Source: CBDCVO01 sp965223085 (GTDB lineage: Bacteria; Pseudomonadota; Gammaproteobacteria; Ga0077536). Taken from it: 64,000 nt of DNA. Each line of letters starts with the position of its first letter. Position 1 is the first letter of the stretch. The translations under genes were made by a program, and so were the position numbers. Of this stretch, positions 50,904 through 59,611 are shown piece after piece. The notes under the pieces are model-generated. The model ran no database searches. It saw nothing but the letters and a program-made list of their open reading frames with translations, and was not told the DNA's origin. The stretch spans positions 682,001 through 746,000 of the forward strand of contig OZ244981.1 of NCBI GenBank assembly GCA_965223085.1. Direction: 5' to 3'.

Positions 50904-51701
50904 ATGAAGAAACATCCATTCTCCGATCTTTTTTACCAACTCATCGCGTTGATGATCTCGATTATCATCGTTCACGCGATCTACGTAACAATCGTGAGAC
51001 CGAGGGCTAACACCCTGCTTGAGGCTCAAGCTGCGAGTTACGCTGCGGGAAAACCGCTCGAGATCGAGCGTTCCATCTTTGTGATAATTAAGGACTACGA
51101 ACAGGAAGCCTGCTTCGTATTGTTGTTGTGGGCAACAGCGATTTGCATTATGAAACTCTTTCGCGCCTACCAGGAGCGCCAACTACTCGATCGACGTTTC
51201 ATCGACGTGATCCCCGGACAACGAATCTTGCCCGAAGATGCACGCCAATTTTTGCGTCCCTTGCAATCCTTGCCGAGCGGGGAAACCAGCCTGTTACTAC
51301 CCCGGGCGTTACGTGCCGCACTCGATCGTTTCGGCATTACGCATAACGTGCAAGACGTTTCTGGGGTCGTCCGCGAAGTATGTGAAACGGAAGCCGATCG
51401 GCTTGATTCAGAACTTGCCATGGTGCGCTACATCGTGTGGGCGATACCATCGATTGGTTTCATCGGCACGGTGCGCGGCATCGGCCAAGCCCTCGGCCAG
51501 GCCCACCGCGCTGTGGAAGGCGATATTATCGGTGTAACGGTTAGCCTCGGGGTCGCGTTTAACTCGACGTTCGTCGCGCTCGTGCTCAGCATGTTTATCA
51601 TGTTTCTTTTGCATCAGCTCCAATTAATGCAGGAACGGGTGGTGCTCGACACCCAGGCGTACTGCGAAGAGCGGTTGCTGACCCACCTGGCGGTGCGGTA
51701 A
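50904..51701 (+). CDS. MotA/TolQ/ExbB-family proton channel-like protein
   Basis: The 265-residue protein has membrane segments at about 9-31, 67-85, 174-197 and 212-238, with a cytoplasmic loop between the second and third. The third carries AIPSIGFIGTVRGIGQAL, matching the conserved Pro and G-T-V-x-G-(I/M) of MotA/TolQ/ExbB stators. The fourth has TVSLGVAFNSTFVALVLSM, the usual TM4 pattern with Ser/Thr. In known systems this subunit pairs with an ExbD/TolR/MotB partner carrying a membrane Asp. No such partner is encoded nearby; two VWA proteins with a single N-terminal membrane helix are. Confidence 0.82.
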   Translation: MKKHPFSDLFYQLIALMISIIIVHAIYVTIVRPRANTLLEAQAASYAAGKPLEIERSIFVIIKDYEQEACFVLLLWATAICIMKLFRAYQERQLLDRRFIDVIPGQRILPEDARQFLRPLQSLPSGETSLLLPRALRAALDRFGITHNVQDVSGVVREVCETEADRLDSELAMVRYIVWAIPSIGFIGTVRGIGQALGQAHRAVEGDIIGVTVSLGVAFNSTFVALVLSMFIMFLLHQLQLMQERVVLDTQAYCEERLLTHLAVR

Positions 51702-51737
51702 ACGTACCACATCGCCCGCTGTCGTGAACTCAACTCC

Positions 51738-53048
51738 GTGACTTTGGTAACCGTTGACATTAACGACGCCGAACTCCGCGTCGCGCGCGACACCGAAATT
51801 GTCGTTCGCACACCAGGTTACGCCGTACTCGACAACACACGCAGCTTGCGTATCGGTAAAGAAGCCGCAGCGCTGGCCCACGTACACCCCCGCAAAACTA
51901 ACGATCAATTCTGGCGCGAGCTAAACCAAGTCCCAATGACCCGTCTCGGCAAACGCTGCCGACACCATGCCGACCTTGCATTTCTACATTTGCAACACGC
52001 ACGCGCCGGCGCCGGGGACCCGAGCGAAGCAATCTATACGGTACCCGGGACGATGAACCGCGAACAGTTAGCCTTGTTACTGGGAATTTCAGATGCGAAT
52101 CACATGAAGTGCGTGGCGCTCGCCGACAGCGCGGTCGCTGCCGGCGCTGCGTATCTCGATCGCGGTCATTATACCCACGTCGTGCTGCATCGGCACGAAG
52201 CGGTCGTCACGGAGTTGATTGTTGATGAGCACGTGACCCGCGGTATGGTCACCAGCGTGCCGGGCCTCGGCGTCAACCGTTTCAACGCGGCTGCGATCGG
52301 ACGCATTGTCGATGCCTTTATCACCGAGGCACGCTTCGATCCGCTGCATCGCGCGGAAACTGAACAATTGCTCTACGACCATCTCGACGAGTGGCTGCAA
52401 ATGCTCGCCACACGCAACGAAATTCAGGTCAACATTGAATATTTGAACGCCCGTTTTGATGCCCGCATCACGCAGGCTGCCGTGATCGAAGCGACCACAC
52501 CCCTATTCGAAACCTTGCTGGAGACACTTTCCGCTCCGCTAGTTGCTGATAGCCGTCTCGCGCAACTACCTGGTTTTCAGACATCGTGCCCGGCGGCGAT
52601 AGCATTGCCGGAAGACGCTGTATTTCGCGGCGTCGACACCCACAGCGCCTTGCTTGCGGAGCGTAGCAACGATGGTTTGAACTTGATCGCGACACTACCA
52701 GCTAGCGACCAAGCGACGCTAGGACCACCCGCAGCGGCATCGACAGCGCCCGCAGTCCCCATAGACACCAACCCGGTAACGCATTTGTTGGTCAACCACA
52801 CCGCCTACGCGATCGGAGCGAGCCCGTTATTCTTAAGCGCGCGGGGCCATTGTTCGCGCCACGAACATCCCGATAGCGCCGCTTGCGCCACCTTGAATGA
52901 ACACGGTGCTGAGCTTACCGTGCTCGGGCATTTGCAGGTCGTGCTGAACGGTGTTCCCATCAATGGAACTACACCGATCGGTCCGGGTGATCACATCGCG
53001 ATACCCGGTAGCGGCGGCTTTTTCGTGGCCCTCACCGTAGTCGAATAA
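51738..53048 (+). CDS. Actin/Hsp70-like (ASKHA) protein with C-terminal FHA-like domain
   Basis: The 436-residue soluble protein begins VTVDINDAELRVARD and RSLRIGKEAAALAHVHP, like the phosphate-1 strand of ASKHA ATPases. AGAAYLDRGHYTHVVLHRHE is the second phosphate-loop-like segment. The sequence is too diverged to show that ATP is bound. After a Pro/Ala linker (about 327-345) the last ~80 residues (VNHTAYAIG, LTVLGHLQVVLNGVPINGT, IGPGDHIAIPGSGGFFV) have an FHA-like pattern. The start is GTG 51738. It lies between the channel and the VWA genes and would be the cytoplasmic component. Confidence 0.6.
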   Translation: MTLVTVDINDAELRVARDTEIVVRTPGYAVLDNTRSLRIGKEAAALAHVHPRKTNDQFWRELNQVPMTRLGKRCRHHADLAFLHLQHARAGAGDPSEAIYTVPGTMNREQLALLLGISDANHMKCVALADSAVAAGAAYLDRGHYTHVVLHRHEAVVTELIVDEHVTRGMVTSVPGLGVNRFNAAAIGRIVDAFITEARFDPLHRAETEQLLYDHLDEWLQMLATRNEIQVNIEYLNARFDARITQAAVIEATTPLFETLLETLSAPLVADSRLAQLPGFQTSCPAAIALPEDAVFRGVDTHSALLAERSNDGLNLIATLPASDQATLGPPAAASTAPAVPIDTNPVTHLLVNHTAYAIGASPLFLSARGHCSRHEHPDSAACATLNEHGAELTVLGHLQVVLNGVPINGTTPIGPGDHIAIPGSGGFFVALTVVE

Positions 53049-53049
53049 G

Positions 53050-54138
53050 ATGCGTCGCCGACGTCGAGGGTTTAGCGTTTTCAGTCTCTCGTTTCTCGAC
53101 ATTATGTCGTGCGGATTCGGTGCCGTTGTGTTGCTGTTTCTGATCATCAAACATAACGTCGATGTGCTCGAGGAACCCCCGAGTTACGACCTCGGTGCAG
53201 AAATCAACTTATTGCAAACAGAAATTGGCACCGCCCAATCGCGCCTCGCCGAGGCAAAGACTCGTGACGCCGAGATCACCGAGGCACACAAGCGCAGTCG
53301 CGAAAATCTCGCACGCGCGCAAGATGCCTACACCGCAGCGCAACAGGCCTCGAAGCCCGATCCCAAACCCGTAGAGGTCTCCGCTCGAGACATCGATCAA
53401 TTGCGGGAAAAATTGCGCGCCATGGAAAACGAAAAAGAAGCGCTGCAAGCACAAGTCAATAAACGCTCAAAAAATCTGCGCACGTTTACTGGTGCAGGTA
53501 ACCGCCAATACCTCACCGGTCTGAAGCTTGGCGGCAAACGTGTCGTCATACTGCTTGACGTATCGGCGAGCATGCTAGATGCATCTATCGTTAATATCAT
53601 CAGGCGCCGCAATATGGACGACGCCTCGAAGCGACGTTCTGAGAAGTGGCAACAAGCGCTATCTACTGTTGATTGGATCACCGCGCGTTTCGTGCCCGAG
53701 AGTCGTTATCAAATTATTACTTTTAACACCGCGGCAAAACCGGCACTCAGCGGTAGCGAAAAACGGTGGCTGAAAACCTCGGACGTAACGCAGCTTGATG
53801 ACATCGTCACCGACTTGAGACGGCGCGTCCCGCAAGGCGGGTCTAACCTTGCGCAAGCGTTTCTGGCGCTAAAAAAACTCTCGCCCCCCCCGGACAATGT
53901 ATTTCTCATTACCGACGGTTTGCCAACCCAGGGGCTAAAAAAAGCACATCGTTCCACGGTATCCGGTAAACAACGCTTGCGTCTATTCGATGAAGCGATC
54001 CGCCAAATCAAACCCGGTTACCCGATTAACGTAATTTTGCTGCCCATGGAAGGGGACCCGATGGCGGCGTCGGCGTTTTGGCAAATTGCCTTGTTCACCC
54101 GCGGGGCGTTTTTAACGCCTTCCTACGACTGGCCGTGA
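53050..54138 (+). CDS. Bitopic VWA protein with FLDIMSCGFGA membrane motif (1)
   Basis: The 362-residue protein has a short basic cytoplasmic N-terminus (RRRRRG), one membrane helix (12-34) with SLSFLDIMSCGFGAVVLLFL, an Asp16-containing segment, a coiled coil (about 50-142) and a periplasmic VWA domain (163-355). MIDAS residues are present: DVSAS at 170-174 and TDG at 288-290. Topology (N-in, one helix carrying an acidic residue near its start, periplasmic domain) parallels ExbD/TolR/MotB. It starts 1 nt after the ASKHA-FHA stop and overlaps the next VWA gene. No known family name is assigned. Confidence 0.8.
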   Translation: MRRRRRGFSVFSLSFLDIMSCGFGAVVLLFLIIKHNVDVLEEPPSYDLGAEINLLQTEIGTAQSRLAEAKTRDAEITEAHKRSRENLARAQDAYTAAQQASKPDPKPVEVSARDIDQLREKLRAMENEKEALQAQVNKRSKNLRTFTGAGNRQYLTGLKLGGKRVVILLDVSASMLDASIVNIIRRRNMDDASKRRSEKWQQALSTVDWITARFVPESRYQIITFNTAAKPALSGSEKRWLKTSDVTQLDDIVTDLRRRVPQGGSNLAQAFLALKKLSPPPDNVFLITDGLPTQGLKKAHRSTVSGKQRLRLFDEAIRQIKPGYPINVILLPMEGDPMAASAFWQIALFTRGAFLTPSYDWP

Positions 54139-55142
54139 AAAAAAAGCGCCGCGCCAGCATCGAGATCAGCATTGCGTTCCTAGACGTGATCACGTGTGGG
54201 TTTGGCGCAATAATTTTATTACTGATGATCGCCCATACCGGCCGCCCCCCGGAACCAGAACCACAGCCTGATCCGCGAGCCGGAGAAATCTCGGCTTTAC
54301 AACGGGCGCTGTTCAAATACCGCGACGAAGCCGAGGCCGCGGCCCGCCATCTTGGCGCCCGCGAAGCAGAACTCGCGGCTTTGGAGGCAGAGTTGCAACG
54401 TATTCGTGCTCAAACCGCCGCGCTGCGAGGTGAAACTGAACGTTTAAAGATGCAGGCTGACGAGGGGCAACACAACGCGGTTATTTACGGCGAGCTAAAA
54501 ATCGCGCAACAGCGTCTGAGCGAGGAAATGCGGCGTTTAAACGCTCAACGCCGGCGACCTCAAAACAACTTGATCGGTGGCATCCCCGTTGACAGTGAGT
54601 ATATCGTTTTCATTATCGACACCTCCGGCAGTATGTTTCGCTACGCTTGGAGTAAAGTCGTCGATCAAATCATCGAGACTTTAAAAGTTTATCCGCGCGT
54701 CAAAGGCATCCAGGTAATGAACGATATGGGTAGCTATATGTTTACAAGCTACGCGGCCCAATGGATTCCCGACACACCGGCGCGGCGGCGAGAGGTGATC
54801 AATCGCCTGGTGACGTGGAACGCTTTCAGTAACTCGAGCCCGGTCGAAGGAATATATGCCGCCATTCGCGCGCTCTACAAGCCCGGACAAAAAATGAGCT
54901 TATACGTCTACGGCGATGAATTTACCGGACGCTCGATCCGCGAAGTGGTGGACTACGTCGCCCGCATTAATCAAAAGGATAAACGCGGTCGGCCTATGGT
55001 TCGAATTCATGCGGTTGGGTTTCCGGTACAGTTTGCCAATCCACCGCATCTACAATCGACCGGCATCCGTTTCGCCGCTCTGATGCGTGAGTTAACCCGT
55101 AAAAATGGTGGCACGTTCGTCGGCCTCAACGCGTTTAGGTAG
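54135..55142 (+). CDS. Bitopic VWA protein with FLDVITCGFGA membrane motif (2)
   Basis: Starting at GTG 54135, which overlaps the previous stop (GTGA), it has a basic N-terminus (KKKRR), a membrane helix (13-34) with SIAFLDVITCGFGAIILLLM, a Pro/Glu segment, a coiled coil (about 50-140) and a VWA domain (155-330) with MIDAS DTSGS at 162-166. CGFGA occupies residues 21-25 in both this and the preceding protein, with Asp17 here and Asp17/16 there. The pair is paralogous and likely forms a hetero-oligomer. It is the last gene of the operon; the next gene is convergent. Confidence 0.8.
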   Translation: MKKKRRASIEISIAFLDVITCGFGAIILLLMIAHTGRPPEPEPQPDPRAGEISALQRALFKYRDEAEAAARHLGAREAELAALEAELQRIRAQTAALRGETERLKMQADEGQHNAVIYGELKIAQQRLSEEMRRLNAQRRRPQNNLIGGIPVDSEYIVFIIDTSGSMFRYAWSKVVDQIIETLKVYPRVKGIQVMNDMGSYMFTSYAAQWIPDTPARRREVINRLVTWNAFSNSSPVEGIYAAIRALYKPGQKMSLYVYGDEFTGRSIREVVDYVARINQKDKRGRPMVRIHAVGFPVQFANPPHLQSTGIRFAALMRELTRKNGGTFVGLNAFR

Positions 55143-55236
55143 CTCATTGGCGGGCCGGCGGCATATCGCGGTTCGTGACCGCAAATATCGTTGTGACGAA
55201 CTACCACGCTCACGCTGCAAGCCGGTCGGATCCTGT

Positions 55237-55629
55237 TTACGGCTCCTTATCATCGATGCCGAATAAGTCGCGCAGTGCGCGATCTGGCTCCTCCGTGTTA
55301 GCCGCTTGCGGTGCATGCTCGCCGAGGCCGAATAAGGCGTCTAAATCCGAGCGCGCCGCCGCCACCACTTGCTCGTCCGCGCCACGATAAGCGCCGGCGC
55401 TGGCAAGAAAATAACCACAAAAATTTGCCCGTTCCTTATTTTGCACCGGTTCCGCGATCGGCTCACGGCAGGCGTTTGCGACCCGCCGATCGAAAAACTC
55501 GCACGCGTGACACACGTGCAAGTCAGCGTTGCATTGCTCACAGCGCGCTTCGCGCGCGAACGGCTGCGGTTCGTCGGCTAGCGACGCACCGCAGTTCCAG
55601 CATAAGATTGCGACACTTTCGTTCATCAC
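55237..55629 (-). CDS. Zinc-ribbon protein, conserved hypothetical
   Basis: A 130-residue cytoplasmic protein with four Cys pairs or singles: LCWNCGASL, ARCEQCNADLHVCHACEFFD, NACREP and FCGYF, typical of a zinc-ribbon or treble-clef fold. The acidic C-terminus ends RALRDLFGID. It resembles uncharacterised proteobacterial proteins. It is convergent with the VWA operon and not obviously part of it. Confidence 0.7.
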   Translation of the reverse strand: MMNESVAILCWNCGASLADEPQPFAREARCEQCNADLHVCHACEFFDRRVANACREPIAEPVQNKERANFCGYFLASAGAYRGADEQVVAAARSDLDALFGLGEHAPQAANTEEPDRALRDLFGIDDKEP

Positions 55630-55766
55630 CTCGTCCTCATGCTGTGCTACTTTCCCTATCGGGCCAAAAATCCGGGGCTATTGCAAGACTTTTCTAAGCG
55701 TGTCGGGTGAACCACGGTGCCGACGGCCAAGCGCCGCCAGAATTCACTCGCAATGAGACTACGATC

Positions 55767-56822
55767 ATGCACGAGACTGCAAACTTACACGTAATTGATA
55801 CCCACGAACTGATCGCGCCAGCGTCGCTCAGTTACGCCATTCCCTTGACCGATACCGCTGCCCACACCGTTTATAACGGTCGTGAAATCGTCAAAAACAT
55901 TCTTCACGGCAACGACTCGAGATTGCTCGTGGTAATCGGTCCGTGCTCGATTCACGACGCCGCGCTGGCGCGTGAATACGCCGCCCGACTGAGTGCGGTC
56001 CAAGCTCAGTTGCAAGACGCCTTGGCGCTATTTATGCGTGTCTATTTTGAAAAACCGCGAACTACGGTGGGCTGGAAAGGCCTCATCAACGATCCGCACC
56101 TCGATGATAGCTTTGAGATCAACGAAGGTTTGCACATCGCGCGTCATTTGCTCATCGACTTGAACGAGATGGGGATCCCCTGCGCCACCGAGTTCTTAGA
56201 CCCAATCACGCCCGCCTATATGGCCGAACTTGTCAGTTGGGGCGCGATCGGCGCCCGCACCACAGAAAGCCAAACCCATCGCGAGCTGGCCTCGGGTTTA
56301 TCGTGCCCCGTCGGATTTAAAAACGGCACGGATGGTAACGTGCAAATCGCGATCGACGCATGCCGCGCCGCATCCCATCACCATCATTTTCTCGGCGTGA
56401 CGCGTGAGGGTCGCTCGGCCATCATTGCTACCGGCGGCAATCCCGACTGTCACGTCATACTGCGCGGAGGTCAACACGGTCCCAACTATCAATCCGCGCA
56501 GATCGACACTATCGCCAAAGCCTTGCAGGCGGCGGGGCTAGCGCCGCGCGCGATGGTGGACTGTTCGCACGCCAACAGCGGCAAAGATCACGAACGACAA
56601 GCGCAAGTAGCGCTGGAAATCGCCACCGCGATCGGCGCGGGCGAAAACCGCATCATCGGCGTTATGTTGGAGTCACACCTCAAACCCGGTCGCCAAGACT
56701 TAAAGCCCGGTCGTCCACTCGCCCACGGTATCAGCATTACCGATGCCTGTATGGGCTGGGAGGCCTCGGTGCCGGTGCTAGAAGCCTTGGCTGCCGCGGC
56801 AAGAAAACGCCGCACTGCCTAA
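55767..56822 (+). CDS. aroG: 3-deoxy-7-phosphoheptulonate (DAHP) synthase, AroG/F/H type
   Basis: A class I alpha DAHP synthase: VIGPCSIHDAALAREYA, FMRVYFEKPRTTVGWKGLIN, PCATEFLDPITPAY, GARTTESQTHRELASGL, SCPVGFKNGTDG, HVILRGG, VDCSHANSGKDHERQ. It condenses PEP and erythrose 4-phosphate at the start of the shikimate pathway. ATG 55767 is preferred; a GTG at 55707 would add 20 residues not seen in the family. 351 residues fits. Which aromatic amino acid inhibits it cannot be told. Confidence 0.92.
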   Translation: MHETANLHVIDTHELIAPASLSYAIPLTDTAAHTVYNGREIVKNILHGNDSRLLVVIGPCSIHDAALAREYAARLSAVQAQLQDALALFMRVYFEKPRTTVGWKGLINDPHLDDSFEINEGLHIARHLLIDLNEMGIPCATEFLDPITPAYMAELVSWGAIGARTTESQTHRELASGLSCPVGFKNGTDGNVQIAIDACRAASHHHHFLGVTREGRSAIIATGGNPDCHVILRGGQHGPNYQSAQIDTIAKALQAAGLAPRAMVDCSHANSGKDHERQAQVALEIATAIGAGENRIIGVMLESHLKPGRQDLKPGRPLAHGISITDACMGWEASVPVLEALAAAARKRRTA

Positions 56823-56843
56823 ACTGGGACGCCGGACCACAGC

Positions 56844-57479
56844 TCAAGCGCGGTCCGCTTGAGCCGCCTGCCGCGCGATGTGTTCGCGCACCCGCGGCAA
56901 GCGCTCGTAGCCCCAATATAATTCGCCATCGACGACATAGCTCGGCACCCCGAAAACGCCACTGGTCTCCGCTATAGCGCGCATTGCATCGTGTTGACGA
57001 CGACCTTCGCCGCGTGCGTAGTCGGCAAATTGATCGGTGTTCACGCCCGCCATCGCCAAAATCTCCGTAAGTGCGCCAATATCCTCCAAATCGAGCTCGC
57101 GGCGCCAAAACAATTCGAAAACACGATCGTGATAGTCACGCGCAACACCCTGGTTTTGTGCGAACAAAAAACCAATATGGGCCAGAGCGCTGTCCCAGAT
57201 CTTGTGCGGCCCCCGAATGACCAAACCACGGCGATGCGCTTCGCGGCGACAATCCATGTAGGCATACTTTACCCGTCGCCACTGATGCGCGTTGCGCGTA
57301 CCGATCGTGTCCTGCCCGTTCGCGTCGAGCTCAGCGGCGCCCAAATAGCTCGGAATATCTAAGGTATAAGGACGCCATTCGAGTTCCACGTTCTCTTCAG
57401 CAGCGAGCTTGTAGGTATCCTCTTGGGCAAGATATGCATAAGGACTTTTATAATCGAAGTAATGCACCACTGCGACCAT
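56844..57479 (-). CDS. 2-hydroxychromene-2-carboxylate isomerase-like (DsbA-fold) protein
   Basis: GST-kappa/DsbA-like thioredoxin fold: VVHYFDYKSPYAYLA with SPYA in place of CxxC, WRPYTLDIPSYLG, ELFWRRELDLEDI, AETSGVFGVPSYVVDGELYWGYERL (cis-Pro and GxxRL). HCCA isomerases use glutathione in naphthalene-type degradation, and many homologues have other roles. 211 residues. The end is convergent with the DAHP synthase with 21 nt between. Confidence 0.8.
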   Translation of the reverse strand: MVAVVHYFDYKSPYAYLAQEDTYKLAAEENVELEWRPYTLDIPSYLGAAELDANGQDTIGTRNAHQWRRVKYAYMDCRREAHRRGLVIRGPHKIWDSALAHIGFLFAQNQGVARDYHDRVFELFWRRELDLEDIGALTEILAMAGVNTDQFADYARGEGRRQHDAMRAIAETSGVFGVPSYVVDGELYWGYERLPRVREHIARQAAQADRA

Positions 57480-57576
57480 CGAAACCCTCGTTTAATAATT
57501 CACAGGCCCGTCAAGACACTACAACCGGTGGCTGCGCATCGACACCCCCGCGTGGCAATAAACAGTTTTTTTACGG

Positions 57577-58197
57577 CTAGGCGGGGGGCGTCGCATCCGC
57601 CAGCTGCCACATATAGAGCGCTAGGTAACTGCGATGGGGGGCGAACAAAACCGCCGCAGTGTTTGCGTCGAACTTCGATTGCCCCGCCAGATAAGCGCCG
57701 AACGTCTTGCGAACGGCTACATCACCCAGCGGCCAAATGTCCGGCTCTCGAAAATAGAACATCTCTACCATGTCTACCGTCCACGGCCCCACGCCGTGAA
57801 TGCTGCGCAGCGCCGCTGCGCGCGCATCGAGCGCCATGCGCCGTAGGCGAGCGGGTACCAATAAACCACCCACACGCGCTTTTTGTACCGCTATCAGCGC
57901 CTTGACTTTATTATTCGACAAACCGCAAGCACGCAAGGACTCGTAGCGTTCCGGCACGCAGTACGCGGGCACCCGCGACCCAGCCTCGCGCGCCGTCGCT
58001 TGCAGCCGCACCCAGATACTGCGAGCGGCTGTTGTCGATAATTGTTGTCCGACGATAACGCGGGCGAGGAACTGCGCGAGGCCGCCCGCGCGGCGATCGG
58101 GCAAACTCAGCGGCCCGAGCGCAGCGACTTCACGGGCCAAGGGCCGCGAAAAGCGGCGCGCTTGGGTGACGAAATGCTGATGAAGGTTCGAATCCAT
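57577..58197 (-). CDS. DNA-3-methyladenine glycosylase II (AlkA-like, HhH-GPD)
   Basis: About 206 residues of HhH-GPD fold: LARVIVGQQLSTTAARSIW, LSNNKVKALIAV, LRSIHGVGPWTVDMVEMFYF (hairpin and Gly/Pro region) and DIWPLGDVAVRK with the catalytic Asp. It excises alkylated purines. ATG 58197 is chosen over GTG 58212. There is no 4Fe-4S cysteine cluster, as expected for AlkA. It is the second alkylation-repair glycosylase in the window (with the AlkC-type at 23.8 kb). Confidence 0.85.
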   Translation of the reverse strand: MDSNLHQHFVTQARRFSRPLAREVAALGPLSLPDRRAGGLAQFLARVIVGQQLSTTAARSIWVRLQATAREAGSRVPAYCVPERYESLRACGLSNNKVKALIAVQKARVGGLLVPARLRRMALDARAAALRSIHGVGPWTVDMVEMFYFREPDIWPLGDVAVRKTFGAYLAGQSKFDANTAAVLFAPHRSYLALYMWQLADATPPA

Positions 58198-58305
58198 AGT
58201 CTCTGTAAACACATATAACAGCGGCGCGCGCTGCGTCTACCTCGGTAACGCCAGCTAAACGCTGGCTACGGGCGTGGCCAGCGGCCACTGGTAAATGCAA
58301 TGTCA

Positions 58306-58323
58306 GCAGTCTGTCGGACTTTA
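58306..58323 (-). repeat. REP-like repeat, copy F, after the hydrolase stop
   Basis: On the minus strand the TAA stop of the alpha/beta-hydrolase (58323-58321) is followed directly by AGTCCGACAGACTGC, the same motif that follows the SDR stop in copy A. The TAGCCCGG part is absent here. Confidence 0.55.
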
Positions 58324-59187
58324 CGGCCCCTCCGCCCGCCGTAAGATATCGTCCAACACCGGCATTAAATACGTCTTGAATTGCTGTGGATCTTCGCACA
58401 TGGGAAAATGCCCCATGCCCTTCATCAAGGTATAGCTCGCCCCCGGCACGGCGTCGGCAAGCGCCTGGCAGGCTTCGGGGTATGCGGACCAATCGTATTC
58501 TCCACTGAGCACGTAGAGCATGCAGCGTTTGGTATCGATTTGGTCGGCCGTCGCGCGTAAGTCGTGTTCGACCGCGTAGTAGTGCAAATCGCCCGCAAAG
58601 ACGGGGGGTGCGCCTTGACTATACGCCCAAATCGTTTCTCGCACCGATTGCTCCGGGGCGTGGGGCGAACACAAACTCAGCATCGCGGCCGGTTTTGACT
58701 CGTTTGATAAACGCGGATGGTGCCACCATTCGTTGACGAGGCGATCCATGTTACCGCTCCAACACGAAGCCTCAAGCCCGATACAGGCACGAAACGTATC
58801 GGGATGATTAAGCGCTAGATCGCCGGCTAAATGGCCCCCCATTGAACAGCCCATATAGACCGGTTGGTCGAGCTTGAGCGCAGCGCACAAAGTGACCCAG
58901 TAACGCATGAACCAATCTTTAGTCAGTTTGTATTGTTGCTCCCAGTAGCGCACGCTAGCCGGGGGTAGAGATTTACCGTGGTAAGGCAGATCAGCTGCAA
59001 TCACTTGGAAGCGCGAGGTAATGTCGCGGTCTTCCAACAAATGACGATACTGACGGCCGTCTGAGCCGGCGGTATGCTGACAAACGAGCGGGATCCCCTC
59101 GCCGGCGATTTCAAGATATACGCGATATTCGATGCCATCGATGTCGAGGTAAATATAGCGCCCCGTGATGTCGGAATACTTTGCCAT
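58321..59187 (-). CDS. Alpha/beta-fold hydrolase (carboxylesterase-like)
   Basis: The 288-residue protein has LVCQHTAGSDGRQYRHLLED, IAADLPYHGKSLPP, VYMGCSMGGHLAGDLALNHP (Ser in GCSMGG), LSGEYDWSAYPE (acid) and MGHFPMCEDPQQF (His). The C-S-M-G-G elbow is less common than GHS. A small partner gene lies 13 nt upstream on the same strand, so the two are likely co-expressed. Substrate is unknown; homologues occur in catabolic settings. Confidence 0.8.
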   Translation of the reverse strand: MAKYSDITGRYIYLDIDGIEYRVYLEIAGEGIPLVCQHTAGSDGRQYRHLLEDRDITSRFQVIAADLPYHGKSLPPASVRYWEQQYKLTKDWFMRYWVTLCAALKLDQPVYMGCSMGGHLAGDLALNHPDTFRACIGLEASCWSGNMDRLVNEWWHHPRLSNESKPAAMLSLCSPHAPEQSVRETIWAYSQGAPPVFAGDLHYYAVEHDLRATADQIDTKRCMLYVLSGEYDWSAYPEACQALADAVPGASYTLMKGMGHFPMCEDPQQFKTYLMPVLDDILRRAEGP

Positions 59188-59200
59188 GGATGGTCCTCAT

Positions 59201-59611
59201 TTAAGCCGCGACTTTGGCACTGATCGCCTCACGCATGATCGCGTGAACACGACGCAGCGCATAGTAATACGCATAAGCTGTCTCGAGGTCGCCACCGAAC
59301 TCAAAATCGTGATGAAACGATGCGGCAAACCAGTCGTGGTAAAACGGTTGCGGGGCGGCGACCAACATTTTTTCCCATACCGCGATCGGTCCGCCAATAT
59401 TGATCGTGTAGGGGTCGAAACCGTCGGTACCGCACTGAAAACTTTGCACGTGACCGTTTTCGACGCGCATGAAATACAAATCGCGCCCCAGTTCAAAACG
59501 AATGTTGCCGTACCAAAATCGTGCTGTTAACTTGAATTCCGGATCATCGTTAAGCCGTTCCCGAATGAAGTCGACTGGCAGGACAAAACTTTCGACAGGT
59601 AAATTCACCAC
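59201..59611 (-). CDS. Hypothetical protein, partner of the downstream hydrolase
   Basis: A 136-residue cytoplasmic alpha+beta protein (FKLTARFWYGNIRFELGRDL, YFMRVENGHVQSF, GGPIAVWEKML, HHDFEFGGDLETAYAYYYAL). The length and the strand-helix pattern are reminiscent of SCP2-like sterol-carrier domains, but no signature residue confirms this. It has 13 nt to the hydrolase start. Function is unknown. Confidence 0.65.
   Translation of the reverse strand: MVNLPVESFVLPVDFIRERLNDDPEFKLTARFWYGNIRFELGRDLYFMRVENGHVQSFQCGTDGFDPYTINIGGPIAVWEKMLVAAPQPFYHDWFAASFHHDFEFGGDLETAYAYYYALRRVHAIMREAISAKVAA

Noticed and set aside
50904..55142. Zorya-type anti-phage defence (ZorA/ZorB with effectors)
   Set aside because: The channel protein lacks the long ZorA tail, no OmpA-like ZorB is present, and no nuclease or helicase effector is encoded. 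The PEGA, SUMF1 and lipoprotein genes do not fit.
56850..56870. CTCAAGC/GCTTGAG inverted repeat between DAHP synthase and the HCCA-isomerase gene as a terminator
   Set aside because: It lies inside the C-terminal codons of the isomerase-like gene and lacks a U-run; chance within coding sequence is likely.
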